A stretch of DNA of 23,922 nt from an uncultured Bacillota bacterium (lineage in GTDB: Bacteria > Bacillota > Clostridia > Christensenellales > UBA1242). The position numbers and the translations under genes were made by a program. The stretch is from NCBI GenBank assembly GCA_900545735.1, contig URAC01000006.1, positions 1-23,922 on the forward strand, given 5' to 3'. Shown in pieces: positions 1 through 6,636 of this stretch. Each line of letters begins with the position of its first letter. The first letter of the stretch is position 1. The notes beneath the pieces were generated by a model. That model was not told where the DNA came from. It made no database searches and saw nothing but the letters and a program-made list of their open reading frames with translations.

Positions 1-46
1 AGATCATGCCTAGTCTCGTGGGCTCGGAGATGTGTATAAGAGACAG
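1..46 (+). other. Illumina Nextera i7 adapter (artefact)
   Basis: This stretch is not genomic. Positions 13-46 match the Nextera read-2 adapter, GTCTCGTGGGCTCGG followed by the 19-bp mosaic end AGATGTGTATAAGAGACAG. Positions 1-4 (AGAT) fit the end of the P7 primer, and 5-12 (CATGCCTA) sit exactly where the i7 index belongs. From memory this is the index usually called N706. Genomic sequence starts at 47. Confidence 0.98.
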
Positions 47-546
47 ATATTAATTGGAAAAACATCGATAAAAAATCTCAAAATGAAGTGGAATCTTGGC
101 TGTCTGAAGCAGACAGGCAAAATTTGTGTATGCAAAGCAAAAATTGGCAAGAAACAGCTGAAGATATTTCTTCTTGCTTAAAAAATATGAAAAACGGTCA
201 ATTCAGAAATGTTGTTGGCTATATCAATAATCAGCCCGCAGTTGCACTTATGTTTGGCGTTGAACATTCTGGCGAAGTTTTAAATTTATATAATATCATT
301 GTCAATCCACAATTTAGATACAAAGGTGTTGGCAAACAAGCAGTTAAAGATTTGATTAATAATGGCGATAAAATTTTTAATCTAAATAAAACTTATAAAG
401 AAATCAAAGCATCAACTTTGCCAATGAATCATATTTCTAAAAAATTATTTTCAACTTGCGGCTTTTCATCTTGCAACTTTGATGGAGAATATCTTGTCTT
501 TACTAAGTATCTATCACAAAACAATCAAATAGATTTTTGCAATTAA
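47..546 (+). CDS. GNAT-family N-acetyltransferase, 5'-truncated
   Basis: This is the C-terminal part of a GNAT-fold acetyltransferase, a family that moves an acetyl group from acetyl-CoA to an amine; the substrate here is unknown. The reading frame stays open upstream to the adapter junction at 46/47. The GTG at 88 is therefore not the true start, and the N-terminus is missing. The acetyl-CoA binding motif A is visible as a beta strand (LYNIIVNPQF) followed by RYKGVGKQAVKDLI, which fits the Q/R-x-x-G-x-G/A pattern. A C-terminal strand and helix follow (LFSTCGFSSCNF), as expected for the end of the fold. It is convergent with dnaJ and shares a bidirectional terminator with it. The GNAT assignment is fairly secure; the specific function is not. 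Confidence 0.75.
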
Positions 547-576
547 AAAATCACGGGATAACTCCCGTGAATTTTT
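545..576. terminator. Bidirectional intrinsic terminator (GNAT gene / dnaJ)
   Basis: A perfect 8-bp stem TCACGGGA/TCCCGTGA (551-558 and 563-570) encloses the loop TAAC. It has an A-run before it (545-550) and a T-run after it (572-576), so it can stop transcription from both converging genes. Confidence 0.9.
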
Positions 577-1699
577 ATTTAATTTTATCTAAATAATTTT
601 TGTATTTTGGATAATTGTTAATTGAATTATTTTCAGCAATTTGCTTTAATAATTCCTTTGTCTTTTTGTCCAAATTTTTTGGCGGTTCAGTTTTGATTGT
701 AACAAGCAAATCGCCATAAGCATCACGATTGAGCATCTTAATGCCTTTATTTTTCAATCTCATAACTGTTCCACTATTAGTGCACTCTTTTATTTCAAGG
801 TCATACATTCCGTTTAAGGTTGGAATTTGAATTTTGCCACCAAGAAGCGCAAGAGTGTATGGAATATTAACTTCAAGTTGCAAATCAAAGCCGTTTCTAA
901 CTAGAATTTTATGTGGCATAACGCGAACATAGATGTGCAAATCTCCGTTTACACCCTTTCTTACAGGTGCATTGCCTTCGCCGCGCATAGTGATTGTTTG
1001 TCCATTATCAATTCCAGCAGGGACTTTAACTCTAATCGTTTTTTGAACCTTTTTATATCCTTTTCCGCCGCAAGTTGAACATTTTTCTTTGATAATCTTT
1101 CCAGTGCCGTTGCAATCTTTGCAAACACCTTCTTGAATTGTTGTTCCAAAGAGAGTGTTTTGAGTGTATCTAACTCTGCCGCTGCCCTTACAAGTTGAAC
1201 AAGTTGTGTATTCCTTGCCATTCTTTGCACCGGTTCCAGAACAATCGGCACAGCTTTCAATTTTTGGAATGACAATTTCTTTTGTAACGCCAAAAGCCGC
1301 TTCTTCAAAAGTTAAGTTGATTGCAACATCAATATCTTCACCTTGCTCAACACGACTGCTTGCCTTTCCACCACCAAAAGCAGAGAAAATATCGCTGAAA
1401 ATATCACCAAAGCCGCCAAAGCCACTGCTTGAATAACTGCCGCCGTTGCCACCAAAGAAATCTCCAAAGTTAGGTTGACCTTCTGCATTGCCAAATTGGT
1501 CATAATTAGCACGCTTTTTTTCGTCACCTAAAACTTCATACGCTTCATTGACTTCCTTAAACTTTTCTGCCGCGTCTTTATTGTCCTTATTGAGATCTGG
1601 GTGATATTTTTTTGCAAGTTTACGATATGCAGATTTGATTTCATCTGCGCTCGCCTTTTTATCTACTCCTAAAATATCATAATAATCTTTATTTGCCAT
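575..1699 (-). CDS. dnaJ: Chaperone DnaJ (Hsp40)
   Basis: Cytosolic co-chaperone that delivers unfolded clients to DnaK and stimulates its ATPase. At 374 aa it has the full class-I architecture. The J domain occupies about residues 1-70, with the catalytic HPD at 33-35. A Gly/Phe-rich linker follows, then a zinc-binding domain with four CxxCxGxG repeats (CADCSGTG, CSTCKGSG, CKDCNGTG, CSTCGGKG), and C-terminal substrate-binding domains. The ATG start is preceded by AAAAGG at a slightly long spacing. It is the last gene of the hrcA operon, 93 bp after dnaK, a gap that may hold its own promoter. Its stop overlaps the T-run of the downstream terminator. Confidence 0.98.
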   Translation of the reverse strand: MANKDYYDILGVDKKASADEIKSAYRKLAKKYHPDLNKDNKDAAEKFKEVNEAYEVLGDEKKRANYDQFGNAEGQPNFGDFFGGNGGSYSSSGFGGFGDIFSDIFSAFGGGKASSRVEQGEDIDVAINLTFEEAAFGVTKEIVIPKIESCADCSGTGAKNGKEYTTCSTCKGSGRVRYTQNTLFGTTIQEGVCKDCNGTGKIIKEKCSTCGGKGYKKVQKTIRVKVPAGIDNGQTITMRGEGNAPVRKGVNGDLHIYVRVMPHKILVRNGFDLQLEVNIPYTLALLGGKIQIPTLNGMYDLEIKECTNSGTVMRLKNKGIKMLNRDAYGDLLVTIKTEPPKNLDKKTKELLKQIAENNSINNYPKYKNYLDKIK

Positions 1700-1746
1700 A
1701 TTAAACCTTTTAAAATGTGCATATCAGCACTATATAACGCAAATAC

Positions 1747-1800
1747 AAGTGCATAAGCACTTATATTTACATTATATTTTTCAATTTTACTATTAATCAA
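1747..1800 (-). promoter_or_regulatory. Candidate internal promoter and hairpin before dnaJ
   Basis: Reading the minus strand, TTGATT (1800-1795) is followed after 18 bp by a perfect TATAAT (1776-1771). This would let dnaJ be transcribed apart from dnaK. Just downstream is a 6-bp hairpin AAGTGC/GCACTT (1747-1762), and a weaker GTGC/GCAC hairpin lies at 1717-1730. Neither hairpin has a T-run, so they may be mRNA processing or stability elements instead. Confidence 0.4.
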
Positions 1801-3619
1801 CAATTATTTCGTCTGGATTGTCGTTATTGTTGTTTTTGTTATCAGCATTTGATGCATTAGCGTTTGCTTGCGCACTTGCTTGAGCATTTTGATACATCTT
1901 TGTGAAAACTTCATTTGAAACATTTGTCAATTCTTCTAACGCTTTTTTAAGAGCATCTAAATCTGTTGTTTCAAAATCTTTCTTTGCTTTTTCAATGGCT
2001 TCTTCAAGTTTTTTCTTGTCTTCTTCTGAAAGTTTATCGCCATTTTCTTTCAACATTTTTTCAAGTTGATAAACCATTTGGTCTGCTTGATTTTTTGTAT
2101 CAACAAATTCCTTTCTCTTCTTATCTTCTTCTGCGTGAGCTTCTGCTTCTTTAATCGCTTTGTCGATTTCCGCTTCAGTTAAATTAGAAGATGCTGTAAT
2201 TGTAATTTTTTGTTCTTTATTTGTTCCCAAATCTTTTGCAGAAACATTTACAATGCCGTTAGCATCGATATCAAATGTAACTTCAATTTGAGGAACACCA
2301 CGAGGTGCTGGTGGAATATCTGTTAATTGGAAGCGACCAAGTGTTTTGTTTTGAGCAGCAAATTCTCTCTCACCTTGTAAAACGTGAATGTCAACGCCTG
2401 GTTGATTATCAACAGCGGTTGAGAAAATTTGAGATTTTCTTGTTGGGATTGTTGTGTTCCTTTCAATTAATTTTGTAAATACTCCACCAAGTGTTTCGAT
2501 TCCAAGTGAAAGTGGAGTAACATCAAGAAGAAGGACATCTTTAACTTCTCCGCCTAAAACACCTGCTTGAATTGCTGCACCAATAGCAACGCATTCATCT
2601 GGGTTAATGCCTTTGTAAGGTTCTTTTCCAGTATAATTCTTAACTGCTTCATAAACAGCTGGAATTCTTGTTGAGCCGCCAACTAAAATAACTTTGTTGA
2701 TATCTGCATTTGTAAGTTTAGCATCAGCAAGAGCGCGTTTCGTGCATTCAATAGTTTTAGCAACTAAATCTTCTGTCATATTATCAAATTTTGCTCTTGT
2801 AAGGTCATATTCCAAGTGTTTTGGACCATTAGCATCAGCAGTAATGAATGGCAAACTGATTGTAGTTTTTGTTGATGCTGACAAATCAATTTTTGCTTTT
2901 TCTGCTGCTTCTTTAAGCCTTTGCATTGCAAGTTTGTCTTTAGACAAATCAATGTTTTCAGCTTTCTTGAATTCTTCAACTAACAAATCAATAATTCTTT
3001 GGTCGAAGTCATCGCCGCCAAGTCTTGTATCACCATTAGTTGACAAAACTTCAAATACGCCATCACCAATTTCAAGAATTGAAACATCGAATGTTCCACC
3101 ACCAAGGTCATAAACAAGAATCTTTTGATTGTTATTTTCGCCTTTATCAAGTCCATAAGCAAGAGATGCTGCAGTAGGTTCGTTGATAATTCTTAAAACT
3201 TCAAGACCTGCAATTTTACCAGCGTCTTTTGTTGCTTGTCTTTGACTATCATTAAAGTAAGCAGGAACAGTGATAACTGCTTGGGTTACTGGGCTGCCCA
3301 AATAACTTTCAGCGTCTGCTTTCAATTTTGATAAAATCATTGCTGAAATTTCAGGTGCTGTGTATTCCTTTCCGCCTAATTTAACTTTATGGTCTGTTCC
3401 CATTTGTCTTTTAATTGATGTTACAGTGTTTTCGTGATTTGCAACAGCTTGTCTTTTTGCGACTTGTCCAACAAGCCTTTCACCGTCTTTATTAATAGCA
3501 ACAACAGATGGTGTTGTTCTTCCTCCTTCTGCATTTGCTATAACTGTTGGCTTACCACCTTCCATAACTGCAACACAAGAGTTTGTTGTTCCTAAATCGA
3601 TACCTATAATTTTTCCCAT
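1793..3619 (-). CDS. dnaK: Molecular chaperone DnaK (Hsp70)
   Basis: ATP-driven Hsp70 chaperone, 608 aa, the usual length for Gram-positive DnaK. The nucleotide-binding domain starts with the phosphate-1 motif IGIDLGTTNSCVAV and carries VYDLGGGTFDVSI and the adenosine loop VGGSTRIPAV. The substrate-binding beta domain and helical lid follow. The tail is a disordered linker rich in Ala, Asn and Gln that ends in DEIIVD, an acidic end comparable to but not identical with the common EEVD-like tail. The ATG start is preceded by AGGAGG at 6 bp. The TAG stop of grpE lies inside this Shine-Dalgarno, so the two are probably translationally coupled. It works with GrpE and DnaJ from the same operon. Confidence 0.99.
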   Translation of the reverse strand: MGKIIGIDLGTTNSCVAVMEGGKPTVIANAEGGRTTPSVVAINKDGERLVGQVAKRQAVANHENTVTSIKRQMGTDHKVKLGGKEYTAPEISAMILSKLKADAESYLGSPVTQAVITVPAYFNDSQRQATKDAGKIAGLEVLRIINEPTAASLAYGLDKGENNNQKILVYDLGGGTFDVSILEIGDGVFEVLSTNGDTRLGGDDFDQRIIDLLVEEFKKAENIDLSKDKLAMQRLKEAAEKAKIDLSASTKTTISLPFITADANGPKHLEYDLTRAKFDNMTEDLVAKTIECTKRALADAKLTNADINKVILVGGSTRIPAVYEAVKNYTGKEPYKGINPDECVAIGAAIQAGVLGGEVKDVLLLDVTPLSLGIETLGGVFTKLIERNTTIPTRKSQIFSTAVDNQPGVDIHVLQGEREFAAQNKTLGRFQLTDIPPAPRGVPQIEVTFDIDANGIVNVSAKDLGTNKEQKITITASSNLTEAEIDKAIKEAEAHAEEDKKRKEFVDTKNQADQMVYQLEKMLKENGDKLSEEDKKKLEEAIEKAKKDFETTDLDALKKALEELTNVSNEVFTKMYQNAQASAQANANASNADNKNNNNDNPDEIIVD

Positions 3620-3630
3620 AATAATACCTC

Positions 3631-4176
3631 CTAATTTTTTTTGTTTACAACTACCTGGGCGTAGCGTAAAACTCTATCGTTTAATTTATAACCTGCTTGA
3701 TAAACTTGAGTTACAACTCCATCATCGAGCGAATTATCATTTGTTACTGCAATTACATTTGCAACATTTGGGTCAAGTGGCTTGTTAAGCACATCAATTT
3801 CCTCAATATGCAAATTTTTTAATGATTGTTTTAAATCTTTTTCAATCATTTCAACGCCTTGCAACACTTTTTCATCTGTAATCATCGCTTTCGCTTTTTC
3901 AATCGAATCAATAGCTGGCAACATCTTTGTAACTGCTTCAACTATTCCATCAATGCGAGCGTTTTTTACAATGTCTGCTGAACGCTTTCTATAATTGTCA
4001 AATTCTGCTTGCAACCTTTGTGCCATTTGCAAATATTCATTGCTTTTGTCTTCACATTTTTCAGCTTCACAACATTGCTCTTTTTTATTTTCACATTTGC
4101 AATTTTCACACTCAGTTGCGTTTGCCTGATTTACATTTTTTCCTTTTTCATCAACTTTATTATTTTTCTTTGACAT
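3631..4176 (-). CDS. grpE: Nucleotide exchange factor GrpE with Cys-rich N-terminus
   Basis: GrpE drives ADP release from DnaK. There are two adjacent ATGs (4179 and 4176). The AAGGAG at 4187-4182 lies 2 bp from the first and 5 bp from the second, so I chose the second, giving 181 aa. The core is typical: a long helical dimerisation region containing LQAEFDNYRKR, then the C-terminal beta domain (DDGVVTQVYQAGYKLNDRVLR). The first ~45 residues are hydrophilic and probably disordered. They carry six cysteines (C23, C26, C28, C35, C36, C41) in a CxxCxC...CCxxxxC pattern that I would not expect in GrpE. The hrcA TAA overlaps the grpE Shine-Dalgarno, which suggests coupling. Confidence 0.97.
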   Translation of the reverse strand: MSKKNNKVDEKGKNVNQANATECENCKCENKKEQCCEAEKCEDKSNEYLQMAQRLQAEFDNYRKRSADIVKNARIDGIVEAVTKMLPAIDSIEKAKAMITDEKVLQGVEMIEKDLKQSLKNLHIEEIDVLNKPLDPNVANVIAVTNDNSLDDGVVTQVYQAGYKLNDRVLRYAQVVVNKKN

Positions 4177-4185
4177 CATATCTCC

Positions 4186-5208
4186 TTAATTCTTATCTAT
4201 CAATTTGTCCAAGTTTTCAATTTCACTAGCAACAAATTTTATAGCAGAGGCAATAAGTGAATAGTCCATTCTTTGTGGCCCAACAACGCCAAACGAGCCA
4301 ATATTCTTTCCGCCAACAATTATTGGTGCTTTCACAACCGAATAACCCGCTTCGCCTCTATCTCCACCTTTGACCTCAACGGAAATATCAGCTTCATCAC
4401 CAGTAAACAACTCTGTCAATTCTTCTTCATCTTCTAATAATCCAAAGACTTTTTGAGCGTTTTTGATGTTTTCTTGACTTCCCATTGCCAAAAGTTTCAT
4501 AGAACCAGCTGAACGAACCGCCATACTTTTGTGCTGCAAAACTTCCCTAATCGACTCTAATAAGTTATCAACAATATTCTTGTATTCATCAAGTTGGTCT
4601 TTAAACGCTTTTTCAAAAGAGTCAAATTCATCAATCATTTGCTTTAAAGTTTTGCCTGCAAACATTTTTGTTAAATTTGCTCCAGCATCATCACACGCCT
4701 TTTGACTTGCTTTTATATTCAAGTTGTTATTGATAATCCCGTGAGTCGTTCTCAAAAGCACAAGCGCATTATCAGCAATAAGTGGAATAATTTTGACTTC
4801 TTCGAGTATCAAATTATCATAGCCGTTCATCATAACAACTGCAGGATAATTTGTCGCCTCTGACACAATCTTTGCAAGTTCGGACACTATTTCAGAAACA
4901 GATTTTGTTCTTTGTTCAAGTATTTTTTGAACATTTGTAATCTTGTTTTCATCAACTTTTAAATCCGCCAACAACGATGATACATAATATCTATATCCTT
5001 CCGATGTTGGGACCCTGCCGCTTGATGTGTGAAGTTGCCTTAAAAATCCCATTGCTTCCAAAGCATTAAGTTCGTTTCTCAGCGTAGCAGAACTTACATC
5101 TTTAAGATGCCTATCTTTTACCCCACCACTAGTGATTGGGCTGGCATCTTTGATATAATCTTCCACCACTGCACAAAGAATATCTTTTTTCCTTTGACTT
5201 AGTTCCAC
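4186..5208 (-). CDS. hrcA: Heat-inducible transcription repressor HrcA
   Basis: HrcA binds the CIRCE operator and represses class-I heat-shock genes; in studied bacteria its activity depends on GroEL. At 340 aa it is the usual length. It has an N-terminal winged helix-turn-helix (about residues 1-75, including SATLRNELNALEAMGFLRQ), the SGRVPTSEGYRYYV motif, a dimerisation region and a C-terminal domain with VVGPQRMDYS. The start is GTG, 4 bp after AGGTGA. It heads the operon hrcA-grpE-dnaK-dnaJ, with a CIRCE element on its own promoter, so it should repress itself and the chaperones. No groESL is present in the window. Confidence 0.98.
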   Translation of the reverse strand: MELSQRKKDILCAVVEDYIKDASPITSGGVKDRHLKDVSSATLRNELNALEAMGFLRQLHTSSGRVPTSEGYRYYVSSLLADLKVDENKITNVQKILEQRTKSVSEIVSELAKIVSEATNYPAVVMMNGYDNLILEEVKIIPLIADNALVLLRTTHGIINNNLNIKASQKACDDAGANLTKMFAGKTLKQMIDEFDSFEKAFKDQLDEYKNIVDNLLESIREVLQHKSMAVRSAGSMKLLAMGSQENIKNAQKVFGLLEDEEELTELFTGDEADISVEVKGGDRGEAGYSVVKAPIIVGGKNIGSFGVVGPQRMDYSLIASAIKFVASEIENLDKLIDKN

Positions 5209-5230
5209 AATCTCACCTTTTTCGACTTTG

Positions 5231-5257
5231 TTAGCACTCTCTATTTCAGACTGCTAG
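5231..5257 (-). promoter_or_regulatory. CIRCE operator of the hrcA operon
   Basis: TTAGCACTC, a 9-bp spacer, then GACTGCTAG. The consensus is TTAGCACTC-N9-GAGTGCTAA, so the left arm is perfect and the right arm has two mismatches. It lies just downstream of the -10 box, over the likely transcription start, where bound HrcA would block initiation. Confidence 0.93.
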
Positions 5258-5261
5258 CACT

Positions 5262-5290
5262 ATTATATGCAAAAAAAAATAAAAAGTCAA
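5262..5290 (-). promoter_or_regulatory. Sigma-A-type promoter of hrcA-grpE-dnaK-dnaJ
   Basis: On the minus strand, -35 TTGACT (5290-5285), 17-bp spacer, -10 TATAAT (5267-5262). The spacing is ideal and the boxes are near consensus, as is usual for CIRCE-controlled genes. Confidence 0.9.
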
Positions 5291-5328
5291 CACTTTTTTG
5301 CCAACTTTTTAAAAAATTTTTTAAATTT

Positions 5329-5532
5329 TTATTCTTCTAATCCCAATAAATAATCTGCACTAACATCATAAAATTTTGCCAAACAAATGACCATTTCTAA
5401 ACTAGGCTCTAATTTCCCTCTTTCATATTTGCCATAATTTGACCTGTCAATTTTTAACAATTCAGCAATTTGTTGCTGAGTAAAACCTTTTTCAATTCTC
5501 AATCTTTTTAAATTTTCACAAATTTTTTCCAT
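5329..5532 (-). CDS. Small XRE-family (Cro/CI-type) DNA-binding protein
   Basis: A 67-aa protein made almost entirely of one HTH_3 domain: RLRIEKGFTQQQIAELLKID is the helix-turn-helix, followed by RSNYGKYERGKLEPSLEM. It ends in the DVSADYLLGLEE tail common to Bacillota XRE regulators. No effector domain is present. The ATG is preceded by AGGTG at about 5 bp. A weak upstream promoter is possible (TTGCAC-17-CACAAT, minus strand about 5582-5554). An imperfect palindrome TGACATTGTGCCA (5550-5562) lies on that -10 box and could be its operator. The last 54 bp of this region are almost identical to those of the neighbouring XRE gene, evidence of duplication or gene conversion. Its target is unknown. 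Confidence 0.85.
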   Translation of the reverse strand: MEKICENLKRLRIEKGFTQQQIAELLKIDRSNYGKYERGKLEPSLEMVICLAKFYDVSADYLLGLEE

Positions 5533-5663
5533 TTTGCACCTATTTCTGTTGACATTGTGCCATTTTTACCCTTTGCGTGCAAGAAACTTTTATACTCTGT
5601 TTTAAGCGAAATTATTAATTTTGCTATGCAAGATAGATTTTTAATTAAAAAATCAACTTATTT

Positions 5664-5870
5664 TTATTCTTCCAATCCCAGCAAATAATCTGCACTAACA
5701 TCATAAAATTTTGCAAGTTTAACAATGTAACTTGCCTTTGGCTCATTTTCTCCACTTTCCCAAGAACTTACAGTCCTTTGCGATACACAAATAGCATTTG
5801 AAACTTCTTGCTGACTTAAGTTCCTTTCCATTCTTAATTGCTTAATTTTGTTTGATATAATTTCTTTCAT
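5664..5870 (-). CDS. XRE-family repressor-like protein, possibly leaderless
   Basis: A 68-aa single-domain HTH_3 protein (RMERNLSQQEVSNAICVSQR, then TVSSWESGENEPKASYIVKL). It shares the C-terminal LAKFYDVSADYLLGLEE exactly with the XRE gene downstream. It faces the Cys-rich gene across three evenly spaced palindromes, which are probably its own operators. The ATG at 5870 has no Shine-Dalgarno. A possible -10 TAAAAT (5882-5877) would put transcription start at or next to the ATG, suggesting a leaderless mRNA, as known for phage lambda cI made from PRM. That -10 lies inside the first palindrome, so autoregulation is likely. The leaderless start is inference. Confidence 0.82.
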   Translation of the reverse strand: MKEIISNKIKQLRMERNLSQQEVSNAICVSQRTVSSWESGENEPKASYIVKLAKFYDVSADYLLGLEE

Positions 5871-5873
5871 ATA

Positions 5874-5903
5874 AATATTTTAGAAGATTATTTCTAAAAT
5901 ATT
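5874..5903. promoter_or_regulatory. Operator-like palindrome 1
   Basis: Perfect 12-bp arms AATATTTTAGAA/TTCTAAAATATT around a 6-bp spacer, centred at 5888.5. It overlaps the putative -10 box of the XRE gene. It shares the half-site TTTTAGARGA with palindromes 2 and 3. Confidence 0.8.
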
Positions 5904-5904
5904 A

Positions 5905-5928
5905 TTTTTAGAAGAAATCCTCTAAAAA
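5905..5928. promoter_or_regulatory. Operator-like palindrome 2
   Basis: TTTTTAGAAGA and its inverted partner TCCTCTAAAAA: 11-bp arms with one mismatch and a 2-bp spacer, centred at 5916.5. This is exactly 28 bp from palindrome 1 and from palindrome 3. Confidence 0.78.
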
Positions 5929-5930
5929 AC

Positions 5931-5959
5931 TTGACTTAGAGGAAAACTTCTAGTAAACT
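5931..5959 (+). promoter_or_regulatory. Promoter of the Cys-rich gene with operator 3 in its spacer
   Basis: -35 TTGACT (5931-5936), 17-bp spacer, -10 TAAACT (5954-5959). The third palindrome, TAGAGG-AAAA-CTTCTA (5937-5952, one mismatch, centre 5944.5), fills the spacer between the two boxes. A bound repressor would therefore exclude RNA polymerase. Confidence 0.75.
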
Positions 5960-5982
5960 TTTTGTAAATTAGGAGAAAAGAA

Positions 5983-6255
5983 ATGGAATATTGTGTTTGT
6001 CATGTATGTAAACATTTTAGACAATATTATAAATATGTTGATTGCAAATTGGTTGAAGCTCAATGCGGAGAATGTAAATTATTCCCATTTTATAGTTGTG
6101 AAAGACCAACTTGCCAAATGTTTGAGGTGTGGGAAGTAAATGAAAAATCTCTAGTAAAAGACGTCTTGCCATATGTAAAAAACATTAATGACAGTATTGA
6201 ATTTTTAAAGCAATTAGAACAAAAAATCGAAGAAAAAAATAAAAATTCTAATTAA
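5983..6255 (+). CDS. Cys-rich small protein of unknown function
   Basis: A 90-aa protein I do not recognise. The ATG follows AGGAG at 7 bp and a TTGACT promoter, so it looks like a real, well-expressed gene. Residues 1-45 hold nine cysteines in CxC/CxxC-type spacing (CVCHVCKHF, CKLVEAQCGECKLF, CERPTC), which suggests one or two bound zinc ions or another metal. Residues 55-90 form a charged, probably coiled-coil helix (NDSIEFLKQLEQKIEEKNK). There is no signal peptide or membrane segment. It is divergent from an XRE repressor, and three shared operators lie between them, so it is probably the regulated output of that switch. It might be a nucleic-acid-binding or antirepressor protein, but this is speculation. 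Confidence 0.75.
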   Translation: MEYCVCHVCKHFRQYYKYVDCKLVEAQCGECKLFPFYSCERPTCQMFEVWEVNEKSLVKDVLPYVKNINDSIEFLKQLEQKIEEKNKNSN

Positions 6256-6261
6256 TTTTTA

Positions 6262-6293
6262 TTGCAATTTATAAAAAAGTATGATAATATAAT
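6262..6293 (+). promoter_or_regulatory. Probable promoter of tRNA-Leu
   Basis: TTGCAA (6262-6267) is followed 17 bp later by TAATAT (6285-6290). A perfect TATAAT overlaps at 6288-6293, but with a 20-bp spacer. Either gives a start a few bases before the tRNA at 6307. Confidence 0.5.
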
Positions 6294-6306
6294 CGCAGTT
6301 GCACTT

Positions 6307-6392
6307 GCCGAAGTGCTGGAATGGTAGACGGAGCGGACTCAAAATCCGCCGAGGGCAACCTCATGAGGGTTCGAGTCCCTCCTTCGGCACCA
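6307..6392 (+). tRNA. tRNA-Leu (anticodon CAA, decodes UUG)
   Basis: The acceptor stem GCCGAAG (6307-6313) pairs with CTTCGGC (6382-6388), and the CCA end is encoded (6390-6392). Anticodon stem GCGGA/TCCGC encloses the loop CTCAAAA, with anticodon CAA at 6340-6342. The long variable arm (GAGG-GCAA-CCTC) is the class-II form expected for leucine. The T arm is GAGGG-TTCGAGT-CCCTC (6365-6381). Confidence 0.97.
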
Positions 6393-6403
6393 GTCAGAAA
6401 TTG

Positions 6404-6426
6404 TCGAGCGTTTTGCTCGATTTTTT
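6404..6426 (+). terminator. Intrinsic terminator of tRNA-Leu
   Basis: Stem TCGAGC/GCTCGA (6404-6409, 6415-6420), 5-nt loop, then six T. A near-copy of this block recurs 233 bp downstream. Confidence 0.9.
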
Positions 6427-6636
6427 GTTGCCAAAAAATGCAGCGCTTTTATGCTCGCAATTTCTTCTTCACCGACCAAACGCGAAATATGCTTTGCAAT
6501 TTCGGTCGGTACTCTCGTGCGAAGAGATTACTTCGAAGGAAATAGGATTTAAGCAAGTGCGTGGTATTAGTAGCTGGCAGATAAAGAAATCCGACGATTA
6601 TATCCGCGGTAGCACCACCGCTTGAAATTCAAATTG
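6427..6636 (+). other. Hairpin-rich segment without a gene; possible structured RNA
   Basis: I find no credible gene here; the open frames are short and overlap the tRNA. The segment is noticeably less AT-rich than the surrounding intergenic DNA and has several pairings. ACCGAC (6471-6476) pairs with GTCGGT (6505-6510). Nested inside it, CGAAAT (6483-6488) pairs with ATTTCG (6499-6504), capped by TGC-TTT-GCA. GGATTT (6545-6550) can pair with AAATCC (6587-6592). GCGGT (6606-6610) pairs with ACCGC (6617-6621). It ends at a terminator, as a small RNA would. It matches no RNA family I can name. The strand is inferred from the terminator. Confidence 0.4.

Noticed and set aside
1724..1762. A second CIRCE element before dnaJ (AGCACT...AGTGC)
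   Set aside because: The spacing is 14 bp rather than 9, and both arms carry extra mismatches.
5874..5959. The repeated palindromes as a CRISPR array
   Set aside because: Only three imperfect copies at 28-bp centres, with no unique spacers of constant length and no cas genes; their promoter position fits operators.
6299..6625. Plus-strand open frames running across tRNA-Leu
   Set aside because: They overlap a clear tRNA and terminator, have no ribosome site and no protein-like composition.
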